From Hyphomicrobiales bacterium (GTDB lineage Bacteria; Pseudomonadota; Alphaproteobacteria; Rhizobiales; Rhizobiaceae): a DNA stretch of 64,000 nucleotides. How positions within the stretch are numbered: the stretch's first letter is position 1; every line of letters starts with the position of its first letter. The stretch covers positions 62,001-126,000 of the forward strand of contig UCLB01000001.1 in the NCBI GenBank assembly GCA_900473205.1, read 5' to 3'. A program made the translations under genes and the position numbers. The notes under the pieces were generated by a model. It was not told the DNA's origin, searched no databases, and saw only the letters and a program-made list of their open reading frames with translations. Below, one piece after another: positions 27,284 through 37,051 of the stretch.

Positions 27284-28162
27284 TCAAGGATACCGGCTGA
27301 TGATGACGGCATCCAGCATATGCATATCCATGTCCGGCGAACGAAACCGATCTGCAAGGCCCGCCGTCAGCATCTTGCGCTGATCTTCTGGGATCGATTT
27401 TGCCGCAATCACCTCAACACTCACCCAGCCATTGCGCTCGAATGCCCTGACATAATCGATGGGACGTTTGCGGTTCGGCTGGCCGGGAAAAGCGAGTAGC
27501 GAATAGAACCAGTCCGAAAATCGGTAGATGTTGTTGGGATCGCGTTGGCGGATGGCGTTGGTGTGTGTCTGAAGATCGACGATATGCAGGCTGACGCAGC
27601 CGCTTTTCGCGACCTTGGTCAGGCCATCTATGGTCGTCTCGATGGCATCGAAATGCTCGAAGGCGGCGCAACTGAGGATAAGGTCGAATGTCTGCCCCTT
27701 GCAGATGGCCGGAATGTCGAAGCTGGCATCCACATGATATTGAAAAGGCGGAGAAAAATCGTCTAGCACGGCATTGGCTGCTTTGATGTCATCAGGCTGC
27801 ATCGTGCCATTGAAACGCGCAATCGCATCGCGTCTAAAGTCTCCGGTCTCGCCCACCGCCAGTCTGAAGGCATCCACTGCCGTATAGGACTTCGCGCCAT
27901 GGGCAAGCAAAAGCCCGCCCGTCGCCAGCGATGACCCTGGTCCAAGCTCCAGCACCGCACGGTTTTTGACCGAAACATCCGCAGGCAAAAACCTGAGCCA
28001 TGATTGCATGACATCATGGACGTAGTCGATCCGGGCATCGCGGTCGTCTGCCGATACTGTGTTGGGCTTGCGATACCCCATCAAGCGATGCTTGGCCCAG
28101 ACGCTGAACAGGATTGCAGCGCCGAAAATTTTGAACAGAAAATTCCGTAAGAAAATTGGCAT
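27284..28162 (-). CDS. SAM-dependent methyltransferase
   Basis: 292 residues. Motif I VLELGPGSSLATGG at about residues 70-83 and the later acidic LILSCAAFEHFDAIETTIDGL are class I methyltransferase features. The first 30 residues are hydrophobic (FLFKIFGAAILFSVW), suggesting membrane association. In this setting it probably methylates a sugar of the polysaccharide; that is inferred from neighbours only. It diverges from the acyltransferase gene across about 200 bp. Confidence 0.8.
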   Translation of the reverse strand: MPIFLRNFLFKIFGAAILFSVWAKHRLMGYRKPNTVSADDRDARIDYVHDVMQSWLRFLPADVSVKNRAVLELGPGSSLATGGLLLAHGAKSYTAVDAFRLAVGETGDFRRDAIARFNGTMQPDDIKAANAVLDDFSPPFQYHVDASFDIPAICKGQTFDLILSCAAFEHFDAIETTIDGLTKVAKSGCVSLHIVDLQTHTNAIRQRDPNNIYRFSDWFYSLLAFPGQPNRKRPIDYVRAFERNGWVSVEVIAAKSIPEDQRKMLTAGLADRFRSPDMDMHMLDAVIISRYP

Positions 28163-28361
28163 TTCCAGACCCGTGCAATGTTGAATTCAGCCGGTTCGTC
28201 GGCATTTCAGATGTTTACGCGCCGATATTCAAGGGCCGCGTCAACATCCATGCAATCGTAGAGGGGAATTAGTTATTTTAGAATTTACTGCAATACACTA
28301 AATCTGCAAATGCCGGATCCAATCCAGTGCGCGGTCCGATACAGCGGAGAGGTGTGGTTCG
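28163..28361. promoter_or_regulatory. Divergent promoter region, methyltransferase / O-acyltransferase
   Basis: An AT-rich segment near 28267-28305 includes TTTAG (28277-28281) and CTAAA (28298-28302), reminiscent of the TTTAGT/ACTAAA repeat before the chain-length gene but with different spacing. No gene is visible here. Confidence 0.35.
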
Positions 28362-29516
28362 ATGCAGTCTTCAGACGTTACATCCAGTGGGTCGCCAGTG
28401 CCGGTCACGGTCGTTCTCGATCAAGGCACTGCTCGAAGACCGGCGAACCGATATGAAAACATTGATGCCCTTCGTGCAATTGCCGCCCTTGCAGTGGTGG
28501 TTCAGCACTTCTTCGGCGACATCATTCGGGAGGCAACGGATCAGCAGGGTGTCGCGGTCCATGTTGCCTCGTCCAGCGTCTCATATTTCGATGCCGGTCG
28601 GTTTGGCGTGGTCCTGTTCTTTCTCATCAGCGGGTTCGTCGTTCCCTTCAGCATCAAGGGAAGTTATCCGCTACATCGCTTTGCAATATCGAGATTTTTC
28701 CGGCTTTTCCCCGCCATGTGGCTGGCGCTTTTCTGTCTGGCGGCTGCGTCACTCTTCCACGGGCAAATGCCGTCGCTGCCCACATTTCTGGCGAATATGA
28801 CGATGCTGCCAGCTGCATTCCGGCAGCCATGGATGTCCGGCGCTTACTGGACCCTCACCATCGAACTGGTATTTTACGCCCTGTCCGCAGGCCTTTTTGC
28901 ATTGGGCGCGCTTTATCGGCCCGCGATTATTGCGCTCTTCGCCATATTGCTCGCGCTGGCCACCGCCATTCCCATTCCGTTGCGATCCTACGGGATATCG
29001 CTGCCCGTTCAATATATCAGCCTGCACGTTTCCTTTCTCTATCTCGGCTTGCTGCTGCGGATGACGCTGATCGACAGGCTTGCGGGTGCTAAGTTCGGCG
29101 CAATAGGCGTGCTGCTCACGCAGGCCATTATTCTTCTGACAATCGGGGAATTCTCCCTGTCGCGGCAGGATGGTTTCTTTCTGGTCGGGTCTGTTCCGAT
29201 CCTGACCAGCTATGTCGCCGCACTTTGTGTCTTCGTGTTTTCGGTCAAAACGGGAACGCCAAACCACCCGCTGCTCTCATGGCTCGGCGCGCTCAGCTAT
29301 TCGATCTATCTGTTCCACGGCATCGCGACACTTCTGGTTTTTGCGTTCCTGCCGCTTACGGGCACATGGGCGGACCTACCCATAGGGATTACCAGCCTCG
29401 TCCTCACCATCCTTATCTCAGTCTTCGTCTACGAGTATTTGGAGAAGTCAATGATCAACCTTGGGTATAGGTTTATTAGGCGTGAGGATAATACTGAGTC
29501 GAAGATAGCCGTCTAG
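28362..29516 (+). CDS. Membrane O-acyltransferase (acyltransferase 3 / OafA type)
   Basis: 384 residues with about ten hydrophobic segments. The opening YENIDALRAIAALAVVVQHFFGD holds the family histidine, and RFFRLFPAMWLALF the arginine-rich cytoplasmic loop motif. These integral membrane proteins O-acetylate or O-succinylate exopolysaccharides and lipopolysaccharides. The N-terminal 30 residues before the domain are polar and unassigned. The gene stands alone between two promoter-like regions within the polysaccharide cluster. Confidence 0.9.
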   Translation: MQSSDVTSSGSPVPVTVVLDQGTARRPANRYENIDALRAIAALAVVVQHFFGDIIREATDQQGVAVHVASSSVSYFDAGRFGVVLFFLISGFVVPFSIKGSYPLHRFAISRFFRLFPAMWLALFCLAAASLFHGQMPSLPTFLANMTMLPAAFRQPWMSGAYWTLTIELVFYALSAGLFALGALYRPAIIALFAILLALATAIPIPLRSYGISLPVQYISLHVSFLYLGLLLRMTLIDRLAGAKFGAIGVLLTQAIILLTIGEFSLSRQDGFFLVGSVPILTSYVAALCVFVFSVKTGTPNHPLLSWLGALSYSIYLFHGIATLLVFAFLPLTGTWADLPIGITSLVLTILISVFVYEYLEKSMINLGYRFIRREDNTESKIAV

Positions 29517-29646
29517 AAGACGGGTTTCCACAGCCACGCCGTTTACTATGTCGGTGAGTTCAAAAGGGTGATGTTGCGACCCCACTAGCCTAATCCTCAT
29601 TTTAAGTTATTATATCCTAATGTTCTAATGTAATTAGGAGCGGGTT

Positions 29647-30903
29647 ATGGATTACGGTCACACGCAAGACGATCAGCCTGCACTTGAGGTGGAAGATACC
29701 GCTGATCGCCGGGATGAAGATAAGCGGATGCTCGATCAAATGCGCATCTGCATGATCGGTCTGCGCGGCATTCCGGACGTGCAGGGCGGGGTCGAAACCC
29801 ATGTCGAGCAGCTGGTTTCCAACCTTGTCGATCTGGGTGCGGATGTGCATGTCTTTGCCCGCAAGAACTATGTAGCCGACACCAAGCCTTACATCTGGCG
29901 CGGTATCACCGTTCATCCATTATGGGCACCACGCAGCACCCGTTTCGAGGCGATTTTTCATACCGCCCTTGCCTTGGTGAAAGCACGGTTTCTGCACCCG
30001 GATATCGTCCATATTCACGCGGTTGGGCCGTCGCTGGTGGCGCCGCTGGCACGCATACTGGGCCTGCGCGTTGTCTTTACTCATCATGGCTATGACTACG
30101 ACCGAGAGAAATGGAATTCGTTTGAAAAGCGCGTCTTGCAGCTTGGCGAATGGGCCGGAATGCGGTTCTCGCATGCGCGTATCGCTATTGCCAAACATAT
30201 TGCCGACAGGATGCAGAAGGATTTTCAGGCGCCCGTGCATTTCATTCCGAACGGTGTGAAAGTCGATACGCGCAATCTGGAAGATAGCGTTCTCGGTGAA
30301 TTCGGGCTGGAAAAAGGACGCTACATCCTGCTCGTCGCCCGTCTGGTTGCCGAAAAACGCCAGCTCGATCTGGTCGAAGCCTTCGCTCGCACGAATCTTA
30401 AAGGCACAAAGCTCGTTCTCGTCGGTGGCGGCGATCTGGAAAGCGGCTATGTCACGGAGCTCAAGGCGCGCGCCAACGACAATCCGAATGTTGTTCTCAC
30501 AGGGGTTCAGTCCGGTCGTAAACTCGCCAGTCTCTTTGCAAATGCCGGGCTTTTTGTTCTGCCTTCCAGCCATGAAGGCATGCCGATTGCGCTTCTCGAG
30601 GCCATGGCGCATGGGCTGCCGGTTCTGGCCAGTGACATCGAAGCCAATCTTGCTCTGGCTCTGGATGACGCCTCATACTTCCCGCTCGGCAACATCCACG
30701 CTTTGTCGAACTCGCTGCAAACCAAAATGGAAAACAAATCCGCTGCCCGCGCATCTCGCCTGAACGGCTCGCGCATCATGTCGAAATACGATTGGCGGAC
30801 GATTGGCCTGAGGACGGCTGAAATCTACAAGTCGATTGCAGGCGCGACGCCTCCGAAACCATACCGCCAGCCCAAGCGGCAGCCTGAGCCGGCGACCCGG
30901 TGA
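29647..30903 (+). CDS. GT4-family glycosyltransferase
   Basis: 418 residues. AGGAG 7 bp before the ATG at 29647 supports this start, although it gives a 30-residue polar leader before the domain (MRICMIGLRGIPDVQGGVETH). The C-terminal half has LVARLVAEKRQLDLVEAFA, LVLVGGGDLESGY and the E-x7-E motif region SSHEGMPIALLEAMAHGLPVL. It resembles rhamnosyl- or mannosyl-type GT4 enzymes. The AT-rich 130 bp upstream, with repeated CTAAT words, would be its promoter. Confidence 0.88.
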   Translation: MDYGHTQDDQPALEVEDTADRRDEDKRMLDQMRICMIGLRGIPDVQGGVETHVEQLVSNLVDLGADVHVFARKNYVADTKPYIWRGITVHPLWAPRSTRFEAIFHTALALVKARFLHPDIVHIHAVGPSLVAPLARILGLRVVFTHHGYDYDREKWNSFEKRVLQLGEWAGMRFSHARIAIAKHIADRMQKDFQAPVHFIPNGVKVDTRNLEDSVLGEFGLEKGRYILLVARLVAEKRQLDLVEAFARTNLKGTKLVLVGGGDLESGYVTELKARANDNPNVVLTGVQSGRKLASLFANAGLFVLPSSHEGMPIALLEAMAHGLPVLASDIEANLALALDDASYFPLGNIHALSNSLQTKMENKSAARASRLNGSRIMSKYDWRTIGLRTAEIYKSIAGATPPKPYRQPKRQPEPATR

Positions 30904-30920
30904 AGGATGACAGCGGCTCA

Positions 30921-30940
30921 AGGCGTCGATAACGACGCCT
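30921..30940. terminator. Hairpin between convergent genes
   Basis: Perfect 8-bp arms AGGCGTCG and CGACGCCT around an ATAA loop, 18 bp after the glycosyltransferase stop and 37 bp from the SDR stop. There is no strong T-run, but position and symmetry fit a bidirectional transcription end. Confidence 0.5.
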
Positions 30941-30977
30941 CGCGTGGTTCCTTTTCTCGACGTGTTTTGCAAACCGC

Positions 30978-31748
30978 TTAGAGAACAGCGAGCATGCCGC
31001 CATCGACATAGATGATCTGGCCGTTGATGTAGTCGGATGCTGAAGACGCCAGGAAGACGGCTGTGCCGATCAGTTCTTCAGGCTTGCCCCAGCGCTTCGA
31101 CGGTGTACTTGCCTTGACCCAGGCATCGAATTCCGGATTGTCGATGAGCGCCTGGTTCATATCCGTCAGCATATAACCGGGGCCGATTGCGTTCGACTGA
31201 ATGCCGTGTTGCGCCCATTCGGCGGCCATGGCGCGGGTCAGCATTTTGATGCCGCCCTTGGCAACGGTATAGGGCGCCACGGTTGCGCGGGCGAGTTCGC
31301 TTGTCAGGGAGCCGATATTGACGATCTTGCCGTAACCGCGAGGGATCATCCGTTTCGCTGCTTCCCGACCAATCACGAAAGCACTGGTCAGATTGGTGTC
31401 GATCACCCGCTGCCAGTCAGCCGTTTCCAGCTCGATCATGGGTTTGCGAAACTGGATGCCAGCATTGTTGACGAGAATGTCGATGTTGATCCCATCTGCA
31501 TCAAAGCGTGCGAAGGCTTCGAGGATGGATGCTTCTGAGGTCACGTCAAAAGCCGCAGCGTCTGCAGAATGGCCCGCGTCTTTGAACCAAGTAACGGTTT
31601 CGGCCACGCGCACCGCATCTGTTCCGTTGACGAGAATGCTTGCACCGGCATTGGCAAGTCCTTCCGCCATGGCTCTCCCAAGCCCGCGAGACGAGCCGGT
31701 GACCAAGGCGGTCTTTCCGGAAAGATCGAAAATTCCAGGGGTGTTCAT
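30978..31748 (-). CDS. Short-chain dehydrogenase/reductase (gluconate 5-dehydrogenase-like)
   Basis: 256 residues, classical SDR. TGSSRGLG is the cofactor motif, NNAG follows, and the catalytic pair is YTVAK with upstream serine in NIGSLTS. The C-terminus ASDYINGQIIYVDGGM is typical of gluconate/ketogluconate dehydrogenases. It follows the enolase-superfamily gene by 10 bp, so the pair probably works in one sugar-acid pathway: dehydration to a 2-keto-3-deoxy acid and an oxidoreduction step. Confidence 0.88.
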   Translation of the reverse strand: MNTPGIFDLSGKTALVTGSSRGLGRAMAEGLANAGASILVNGTDAVRVAETVTWFKDAGHSADAAAFDVTSEASILEAFARFDADGINIDILVNNAGIQFRKPMIELETADWQRVIDTNLTSAFVIGREAAKRMIPRGYGKIVNIGSLTSELARATVAPYTVAKGGIKMLTRAMAAEWAQHGIQSNAIGPGYMLTDMNQALIDNPEFDAWVKASTPSKRWGKPEELIGTAVFLASSASDYINGQIIYVDGGMLAVL

Positions 31749-31758
31749 AGTATCCTCC

Positions 31759-32961
31759 TCAAAGTGAACTGCGGCGAACCGTCAGGTCCGGGCGTTCGAA
31801 TAGCTGCGGCAGCAATTCCGTGCCAAGTCCCGGTCCTTCCATCGGCAGGACATAGCCATTTTCGATCACGGGAACATTCGTCACCAGCTCGCTATACCAT
31901 CCCGTATAGAAAGCCCGCACAGATTCTTGAATCATCGTGTTGGTCTGAGAGAACGACGAATGGACCGCCGCTGCGTAGGCAACAGGTCCCGTGCAATCAT
32001 GCGGGGCATAGGGGCGGTGGTAGGTATCGGCGAGCGAGGCGATCTTGCGGCCTTCGGTCAAACCGCCTGTCCAGACCAGATCGGTCATGACAATGCCGAT
32101 AGCACCGGCTTCCAGCATGTCCTTGTAGGGAAAGCGGGAGCCCAGAGTTTCGGATGCGCAGATCGGCACGCTGGTGGACGCTGCGAGTTCGGACAGGGCC
32201 GAAACGGAGTTCATCCGTATCGGATCTTCGTACCAAGTGGGGTCAAATGCCTCCAACTCGCGCGCGATCCTTTTGATCGTCGGCAGGTTCCAGAGGCTGT
32301 GAAACTCGACCATGACACGCATGTGATCGCCCACCCGTTTGCGGATTTGCTCGAAGGGCTTAATGGCCGTCCGCAATTGCTCGGCGGTGATGTAGCGACC
32401 GTCATTTTCAAGGGCGGCGGGGTCGAATGGCCAAATCTTCATCGCGGAAATACCCTGCTCAAGCAGATTTTCGGCGAGCGCGCCCGCGTCGGTCATGAAG
32501 CCCCTGAGGTCTTCATAGGGACCTTCCGGGTCATCACGAAAGTTCCACGTATCGACAGGCTTGATCTTGTTGGAGCGCACATAGCCGTAACCGGCGCAAG
32601 TGTTGTAAACGGGAATACGGTCATGACACAGGCCGCCAAGCATCTGATGCACAGGTTGGTCGCAGACCTTTCCGAAAATGTCCCACAGCGCAAGATCGAT
32701 TGCGGACGCCGCCCGGTATTCCGCCCCGGTTGATGCTTGTGCCATCGGCAGATTCACAAGCTCTCGAGAAAGCGCTTCGATGCGCAACGGATCTTTCCCG
32801 AGCAGACGACTGGCGAGGATATCGTGAATATGCGCTTCTACTGACCCAGCGCCGTAAAAGGTTTCTCCAAGCCCGATATGCCCGGCGTCGGTGTGGAGCC
32901 GCACCCATAACACATTCGCAAACTCCTCCGTCCGCAAGGTCTCGATTGCGGTAATCTTCAT
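31759..32961 (-). CDS. Enolase-superfamily sugar-acid dehydratase (mandelate racemase group)
   Basis: 400 residues from the ATG at 32961 (GGAGGATT 5 bp upstream). The N-terminal capping domain begins MKITAIETLRT. The barrel shows MKIWPFD (catalytic Lys region), three metal-ligand glutamates in MVEFHSLW, WYEDPI and ICASETLG, and the late histidine in YAPHDCTGPVAY. This set belongs to acid-sugar dehydratases. Substrate is not resolved; galactonate, gluconate and mannonate are candidates. It is first in a minus-strand pair with the SDR gene. Confidence 0.85.
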   Translation of the reverse strand: MKITAIETLRTEEFANVLWVRLHTDAGHIGLGETFYGAGSVEAHIHDILASRLLGKDPLRIEALSRELVNLPMAQASTGAEYRAASAIDLALWDIFGKVCDQPVHQMLGGLCHDRIPVYNTCAGYGYVRSNKIKPVDTWNFRDDPEGPYEDLRGFMTDAGALAENLLEQGISAMKIWPFDPAALENDGRYITAEQLRTAIKPFEQIRKRVGDHMRVMVEFHSLWNLPTIKRIARELEAFDPTWYEDPIRMNSVSALSELAASTSVPICASETLGSRFPYKDMLEAGAIGIVMTDLVWTGGLTEGRKIASLADTYHRPYAPHDCTGPVAYAAAVHSSFSQTNTMIQESVRAFYTGWYSELVTNVPVIENGYVLPMEGPGLGTELLPQLFERPDLTVRRSSL

Positions 32962-33272
32962 GCAATAATCCTCCCATCCTCGGCGCACTCAGGATGACGA
33001 AATGAGTTGTCACCCATGTTGAGCACTGCCGTTGCCTCGCACATGTAACGGTGTTCATGCATCAAAGTAAAATCTCTTAGACCTCACCGCCGAAACGCCT
33101 GGACTTCAGTCCTCGACCTCCAACTGCGTAAAAATAACGCACGCTTGCGACGCCTATGCCCCGTAGCTGTAGTTGACGCTTTTAAAAAGACGAGGTTCAT
33201 TGCCAAATCAGTATTCATTTGGCCAGTTTGCTTCCTTTGCGGAGCAGGGCGGCATCTTACCAAGGCTTTGAC
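32962..33272. promoter_or_regulatory. Divergent promoter region before pntA, with inverted repeat
   Basis: 311 bp without a gene. GCCAAAT-N8-ATTTGGC (33202-33208 and 33217-33223) is a perfect 7-bp inverted repeat 50 bp before the pntA start; it could be an operator or a leader hairpin. TTGACG at 33173-33178 is a possible -35 box without a convincing -10. Nothing else stands out. Confidence 0.45.
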
Positions 33273-34847
33273 ATGAAAATTGGATCGCCGAAAGAACGAT
33301 ATCCGGGAGAGGCCCGTTGCGCACTGACACCTGAAAGTGCTTTGCAGTTACAGAAACTGGGACATGAGTGTCTTGTCGAGACCGGGGCTGGAGTGGATGC
33401 GGGTTTTTCCGATGAGACCTATCGCGCGGCTGGTGTGACGGTGGTCGAGAGTGCCGATCAGCTGTTTTCGGAAGCCGACGTCATTACCAAGGTTCGCCCG
33501 CCTGAGCAGGCGGAGCTTGAACGCTTGCAGGCCGGCAAAACGCTGATCTCGTTCTTCTATCCCGCCCAGAACAAGGATTTGCTGGAGCAGGCTAAAGGCA
33601 CAGGCGCCAATGTCATCGCCATGGACATGGTGCCGCGCATTTCCCGCGCCCAGAAAATGGATGCGCTCTCCTCCATGGCCAACATTGCCGGTTACCGCGC
33701 GGTGATCGAAGCCGGTAACAATTTTGGACGGTTCTTCACCGGGCAGGTGACGGCTGCGGGCAAGGTGCCGCCGGCCAAGGTGCTGGTGATTGGTGCCGGT
33801 GTCGCAGGTCTTGCTGCCATCGGTACGGCGACCTCGCTTGGTGCTGTGACCTATGCCTTCGATGTGCGCCCGGAAGTGGCAGAGCAGATCGAAAGCATGG
33901 GGGCGGAATTCGTCTATCTCGATTTCAGCGATCAGCATCAGGATGGTGCCGCCACCGGCGGCTATGCCGCGCCATCTTCGCCCGAGTTTCGCGAGAAGCA
34001 ACTGGCAAAATTCCGCGAACTGGCACCGCAGATCGATATCGTCATTACCACGGCGCTGATCCCGGGCCGGGATGCGCCGAAGCTTTGGCTGTCCGACATG
34101 GTGGAAATGATGAAGCCGGGCTCCGTCATTATCGATCTCGCTGCTGAGCGCGGTGGCAATTGCGATCTGACCGTTGCCGACCAGCGCGTCGTCTCCGACA
34201 ACGACGTCGTCGTCATCGGCTACACGGATTTTCCAAGCCGCATGGCCGCGCAGGCATCCACGCTTTATGCGACCAATATTCGCCATATGATTGCCGACCT
34301 GACACCCGGCAAGGATGGCAAGATCGTCCACAACATGGAAGACGATGTCATCCGGGGTGCGACGGTTGCCTATGAGGGCGAGATTACCTTCCCTCCACCA
34401 CCGCCGAAGGTGCAGGCCATTGCTGCGGCCAAGCCCAAAGCCAAGGTCAAGGAGCCAACGGCTGAGGAAAAGAAGGCGCAGGAGCTGGCCGCATTCAAGG
34501 CGCAAACCAGAAATCAGGGCATTTTGCTGGCAGTGGGAACGGGGCTGCTTCTGCTGGTCGGTGCGGTTGCCCCGGCCAGTGTCATGAGCCACTTCGTGGT
34601 TTTCGTTCTGTCCTGCTTCATCGGTTTCCAGGTCATCTGGAATGTCTCGCATTCGCTGCACACACCGTTGATGGCCGTGACCAATGCCATTTCCGGCATC
34701 GTCATTCTCGGTGCACTCCTGCAGGTCGGGTCGGGTAACTGGCTCGTGGTGATCCTAGCCGCATTGTCCGTGCTGGTTGCGACGGTCAATATCGTCGGCG
34801 GCTTCCTCGTGACACGGCGCATGCTCGCCATGTTCCAGAAGTCTTGA
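33273..34847 (+). CDS. pntA: Proton-translocating NAD(P) transhydrogenase, alpha subunit
   Basis: 524 residues from the ATG at 33273 (AAGG 7 bp upstream), which begins the canonical [13 protein letters not shown]. Domain I (NAD-binding, residues 1-380) shows [26 protein letters not shown] and [16 protein letters not shown] linker rich in Lys and Ala precedes four membrane helices (about 430-520). Domain I and the membrane part are in one chain, as in E. coli, and not split into PntAA and PntAB. The complex uses proton flow to make NADPH. pntB follows after 20 bp. Confidence 0.95.
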   Translation: MKIGSPKERYPGEARCALTPESALQLQKLGHECLVETGAGVDAGFSDETYRAAGVTVVESADQLFSEADVITKVRPPEQAELERLQAGKTLISFFYPAQNKDLLEQAKGTGANVIAMDMVPRISRAQKMDALSSMANIAGYRAVIEAGNNFGRFFTGQVTAAGKVPPAKVLVIGAGVAGLAAIGTATSLGAVTYAFDVRPEVAEQIESMGAEFVYLDFSDQHQDGAATGGYAAPSSPEFREKQLAKFRELAPQIDIVITTALIPGRDAPKLWLSDMVEMMKPGSVIIDLAAERGGNCDLTVADQRVVSDNDVVVIGYTDFPSRMAAQASTLYATNIRHMIADLTPGKDGKIVHNMEDDVIRGATVAYEGEITFPPPPPKVQAIAAAKPKAKVKEPTAEEKKAQELAAFKAQTRNQGILLAVGTGLLLLVGAVAPASVMSHFVVFVLSCFIGFQVIWNVSHSLHTPLMAVTNAISGIVILGALLQVGSGNWLVVILAALSVLVATVNIVGGFLVTRRMLAMFQKS

Positions 34848-34867
34848 GCGGGTAGGGGAAGATCAAC

Positions 34868-36301
34868 ATGACAATCGGAATCGTTTCGGCGGCCTATATC
34901 TCTGCGGCTGTTCTCTTCATCCTTTCGCTGGGCGGCCTCTCCGGTCAGGAAAGCGCCAGACGCGCCATCTGGTACGGCATCGTCGGCATGGCGCTGGCCG
35001 TCATCGCCACCATTTTCGGCCCCGGTGTCGAAAACTGGTTTGTCATCATCGTCATGATTGCGGTCGGCGCGGTGCTGGGAACCTATGTGGCGCAGCGCGT
35101 GCAGATGACGGAAATGCCGCAGCTGGTGGCCGCGCTGCATTCTTTCGTGGGTCTGGCAGCCGTTTTCATCGGCTTCAACGCCCATATTGAAGCATGGCGT
35201 GTAGCAGGCATGGATGCGGTGGAGCGGGCGGGTCTTGTCGGTTTTGCGGGTATCCTTGCCCACAAGACCCCCGTGGAACTCGCCATCATGAAGGTGGAGG
35301 TTTTCCTCGGCGTGTTCATCGGTGCCGTCACCTTCACCGGCTCCGTCGTTGCCTTCGGCAAGCTTGCGGGCAAGCTGGACGGCAAGGCGAAGAAACTGCC
35401 AGGCGGGCATTTCCTCAATGCCGGTGCGGCAATCTTCTCGCTCATTCTTTTGATGATGTATGCAAATGGTGCGGGCGTCTGGACCTTGATCCTGATGACG
35501 CTGTTTGCCTTCTTCATCGGCTATCACCTGATCATGGGCATTGGTGGCGCGGATATGCCGGTCGTGGTGTCGATGCTCAATTCCTATTCGGGATGGGCAG
35601 CGGCAGCCATCGGCTTTACGCTGGGCAACGACCTGCTGATCGTTACCGGCGCACTGGTGGGCTCATCGGGTGCGATCCTCTCCTACATCATGTGCAAGGC
35701 GATGAACCGCTCCTTCATCTCAGTCATTATAGGTGGCTTTGGCGGCACGACCGGGCCTGCCATGGAAATCGAAGGAGAACAGATCGCCATCGATGCCGAC
35801 GGCGTGGCAGCAGCTCTCAACGATGCCGACAGCATCGTTATCGTGCCCGGCTATGGCATGGCGGTGGCACAGGCCCAGCAGGCAGTCTCGGAGTTGACCC
35901 GCAAACTGCGTGCCGCCAACAAGACGGTACGTTTTGCCATCCATCCAGTGGCGGGACGCCTTCCCGGCCATATGAATGTGCTGCTTGCCGAAGCCCGTGT
36001 GCCTTACGACATCGTTCTGGAAATGGATGAGATCAATGACGATTTCCCCGAGACAGACGTGGTGATCGTCATCGGCTCCAACGATATCGTCAATCCGGCA
36101 GCACAGGAAGACCCCAACTCACCGATTGCCGGTATGCCGGTGCTGGAAGTGTGGAAGGCGCGGCAAGTTTTCGTGTCCAAGCGCGGCCAGGGCACAGGCT
36201 ATTCGGGCATCGAGAACCCGCTGTTTTACAAGGAAAATACACGCATGTTCTACGGCGACGCCAAGAAGTCAGTGTCGGAATTGCTGCCCAAAATCAATTG
36301 A
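34868..36301 (+). CDS. pntB: Proton-translocating NAD(P) transhydrogenase, beta subunit
   Basis: 477 residues. About nine membrane helices come first, then the NADP-binding domain III (from about residue 290) with [35 protein letters not shown] and [31 protein letters not shown], all hallmark motifs. GGGGAAG lies 8 bp upstream. It works with PntA. Confidence 0.96.
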   Translation: MTIGIVSAAYISAAVLFILSLGGLSGQESARRAIWYGIVGMALAVIATIFGPGVENWFVIIVMIAVGAVLGTYVAQRVQMTEMPQLVAALHSFVGLAAVFIGFNAHIEAWRVAGMDAVERAGLVGFAGILAHKTPVELAIMKVEVFLGVFIGAVTFTGSVVAFGKLAGKLDGKAKKLPGGHFLNAGAAIFSLILLMMYANGAGVWTLILMTLFAFFIGYHLIMGIGGADMPVVVSMLNSYSGWAAAAIGFTLGNDLLIVTGALVGSSGAILSYIMCKAMNRSFISVIIGGFGGTTGPAMEIEGEQIAIDADGVAAALNDADSIVIVPGYGMAVAQAQQAVSELTRKLRAANKTVRFAIHPVAGRLPGHMNVLLAEARVPYDIVLEMDEINDDFPETDVVIVIGSNDIVNPAAQEDPNSPIAGMPVLEVWKARQVFVSKRGQGTGYSGIENPLFYKENTRMFYGDAKKSVSELLPKIN

Positions 36302-36310
36302 TAAAGATGG

Positions 36311-36328
36311 CGGCACCTTCGGGTGCCG
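36311..36328. terminator. Hairpin after pntB
   Basis: CGGCACC and GGTGCCG (7-bp arms) close a TTCG tetraloop 9 bp after the pntB stop. The stable UUCG loop supports a real RNA hairpin; no U-tract follows, so it may protect the mRNA end or act with Rho. Confidence 0.5.
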
Positions 36329-36366
36329 ACATGCTCGCAAGTCACTGACAGGAAAGCCAGTCGGTC

Positions 36367-36627
36367 TCAATGCACGGCGGGTTCTTCGCCCTCAAGGAAA
36401 GTCTTGATACCGTCCTTCTCGACGGTCGCAAGAAACTCTTCCCAGGCATCCTTGTCCGTCGCAAAGGGTTCGTCCCAAGAGGTCACGTCATCCTCTTCAC
36501 TGACGACTTCCATCTGCCAGTCCTGCTGGGTGCCAGCAGGCCGAAAAATATCGACCAGCACGGTCACGCCGTCGTCTTCGAATTCACCTGAAAATTCGGA
36601 ATGTTCCAACTTCTGTTTCTTTGGCAT
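36367..36627 (-). CDS. Small acidic protein of unknown function
   Basis: 86 residues, strongly acidic, no membrane segment. I do not recognise the family. The sequence alternates beta-prone stretches (GVTVLVDIFRP, WQMEVVSEEDD) with an acidic helix (DAWEEFLATVEKDG). Its start overlaps the stop of the XRE regulator gene (1 bp), so the two are co-translated and may form a regulator-partner or toxin-antitoxin-like pair; no toxin motif is visible. Reading frame quality and coupling argue that it is a real gene. Confidence 0.7.
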   Translation of the reverse strand: MPKKQKLEHSEFSGEFEDDGVTVLVDIFRPAGTQQDWQMEVVSEEDDVTSWDEPFATDKDAWEEFLATVEKDGIKTFLEGEEPAVH

Positions 36628-36974
36628 CAGCCACCTGCACCTGTCGGCGCATCCGGCGCCAAATGTTCGGGATATTGAACGGTCTGAGACTGATCGGTAT
36701 CGAATTCGTCTGGCGACTTCAACAACCGAACGCCCGGACCGCCCGCAGAAGACGTCTGGTTGTCATCAATAAAGGAAATGCCAGCGGATTGAAGCGCGCT
36801 TACCACTGCCCGGAGATCATCGGAGTCGTTTGTGGGGTTCGCACGGTTGGCTTCTATCGCACGCAACGCATCTTCTGATATATTCGACGCCCCAGCGAGC
36901 CCTGCCTGATCAAGCCCCAACAGAGCCCTTGCGGCAGCAATCTGACGACCCGTGACCTGGCCATAGCCGCTCAT
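36627..36974 (-). CDS. XRE-family (Cro/CI-like) regulator
   Basis: 115 residues. Residues about 8-65 make a helix-turn-helix of the Cro/CI type (TGRQIAAARALLGLDQAGLAGASNISEDALRAIEAN). Helix 2-3 diverges from the usual Q-x-x-L-A form. The remaining half is polar and proline-rich. A perfect 13-bp inverted repeat begins 22 bp upstream of its start and is a likely self-regulatory operator. Followed by the acidic 86-residue protein. Confidence 0.85.
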   Translation of the reverse strand: MSGYGQVTGRQIAAARALLGLDQAGLAGASNISEDALRAIEANRANPTNDSDDLRAVVSALQSAGISFIDDNQTSSAGGPGVRLLKSPDEFDTDQSQTVQYPEHLAPDAPTGAGG

Positions 36975-36996
36975 GATAGCAAAAATCGCATGTGGT

Positions 36997-37051
36997 GCCC
37001 TTCGTTGATACTATCAGTTACCACCAAGGGCGGAATTGATCAACGAAGGGC
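36997..37051. promoter_or_regulatory. Perfect 13-bp inverted repeat upstream of the XRE gene
   Basis: GCCCTTCGTTGAT (36997-37009) and ATCAACGAAGGGC (37039-37051) are exact reverse complements separated by 29 bp, placed between the XRE gene and the end of the oxidoreductase gene. The distance and perfect symmetry fit two half-sites of a looped or cooperative operator. A hairpin in the transcript is the alternative. Confidence 0.6.

Noticed and set aside
33348-34661. 437-codon open frame antisense to pntA
   Set aside because: It lies wholly inside pntA, has no recognisable domain and reflects high-GC codon bias on the opposite strand.
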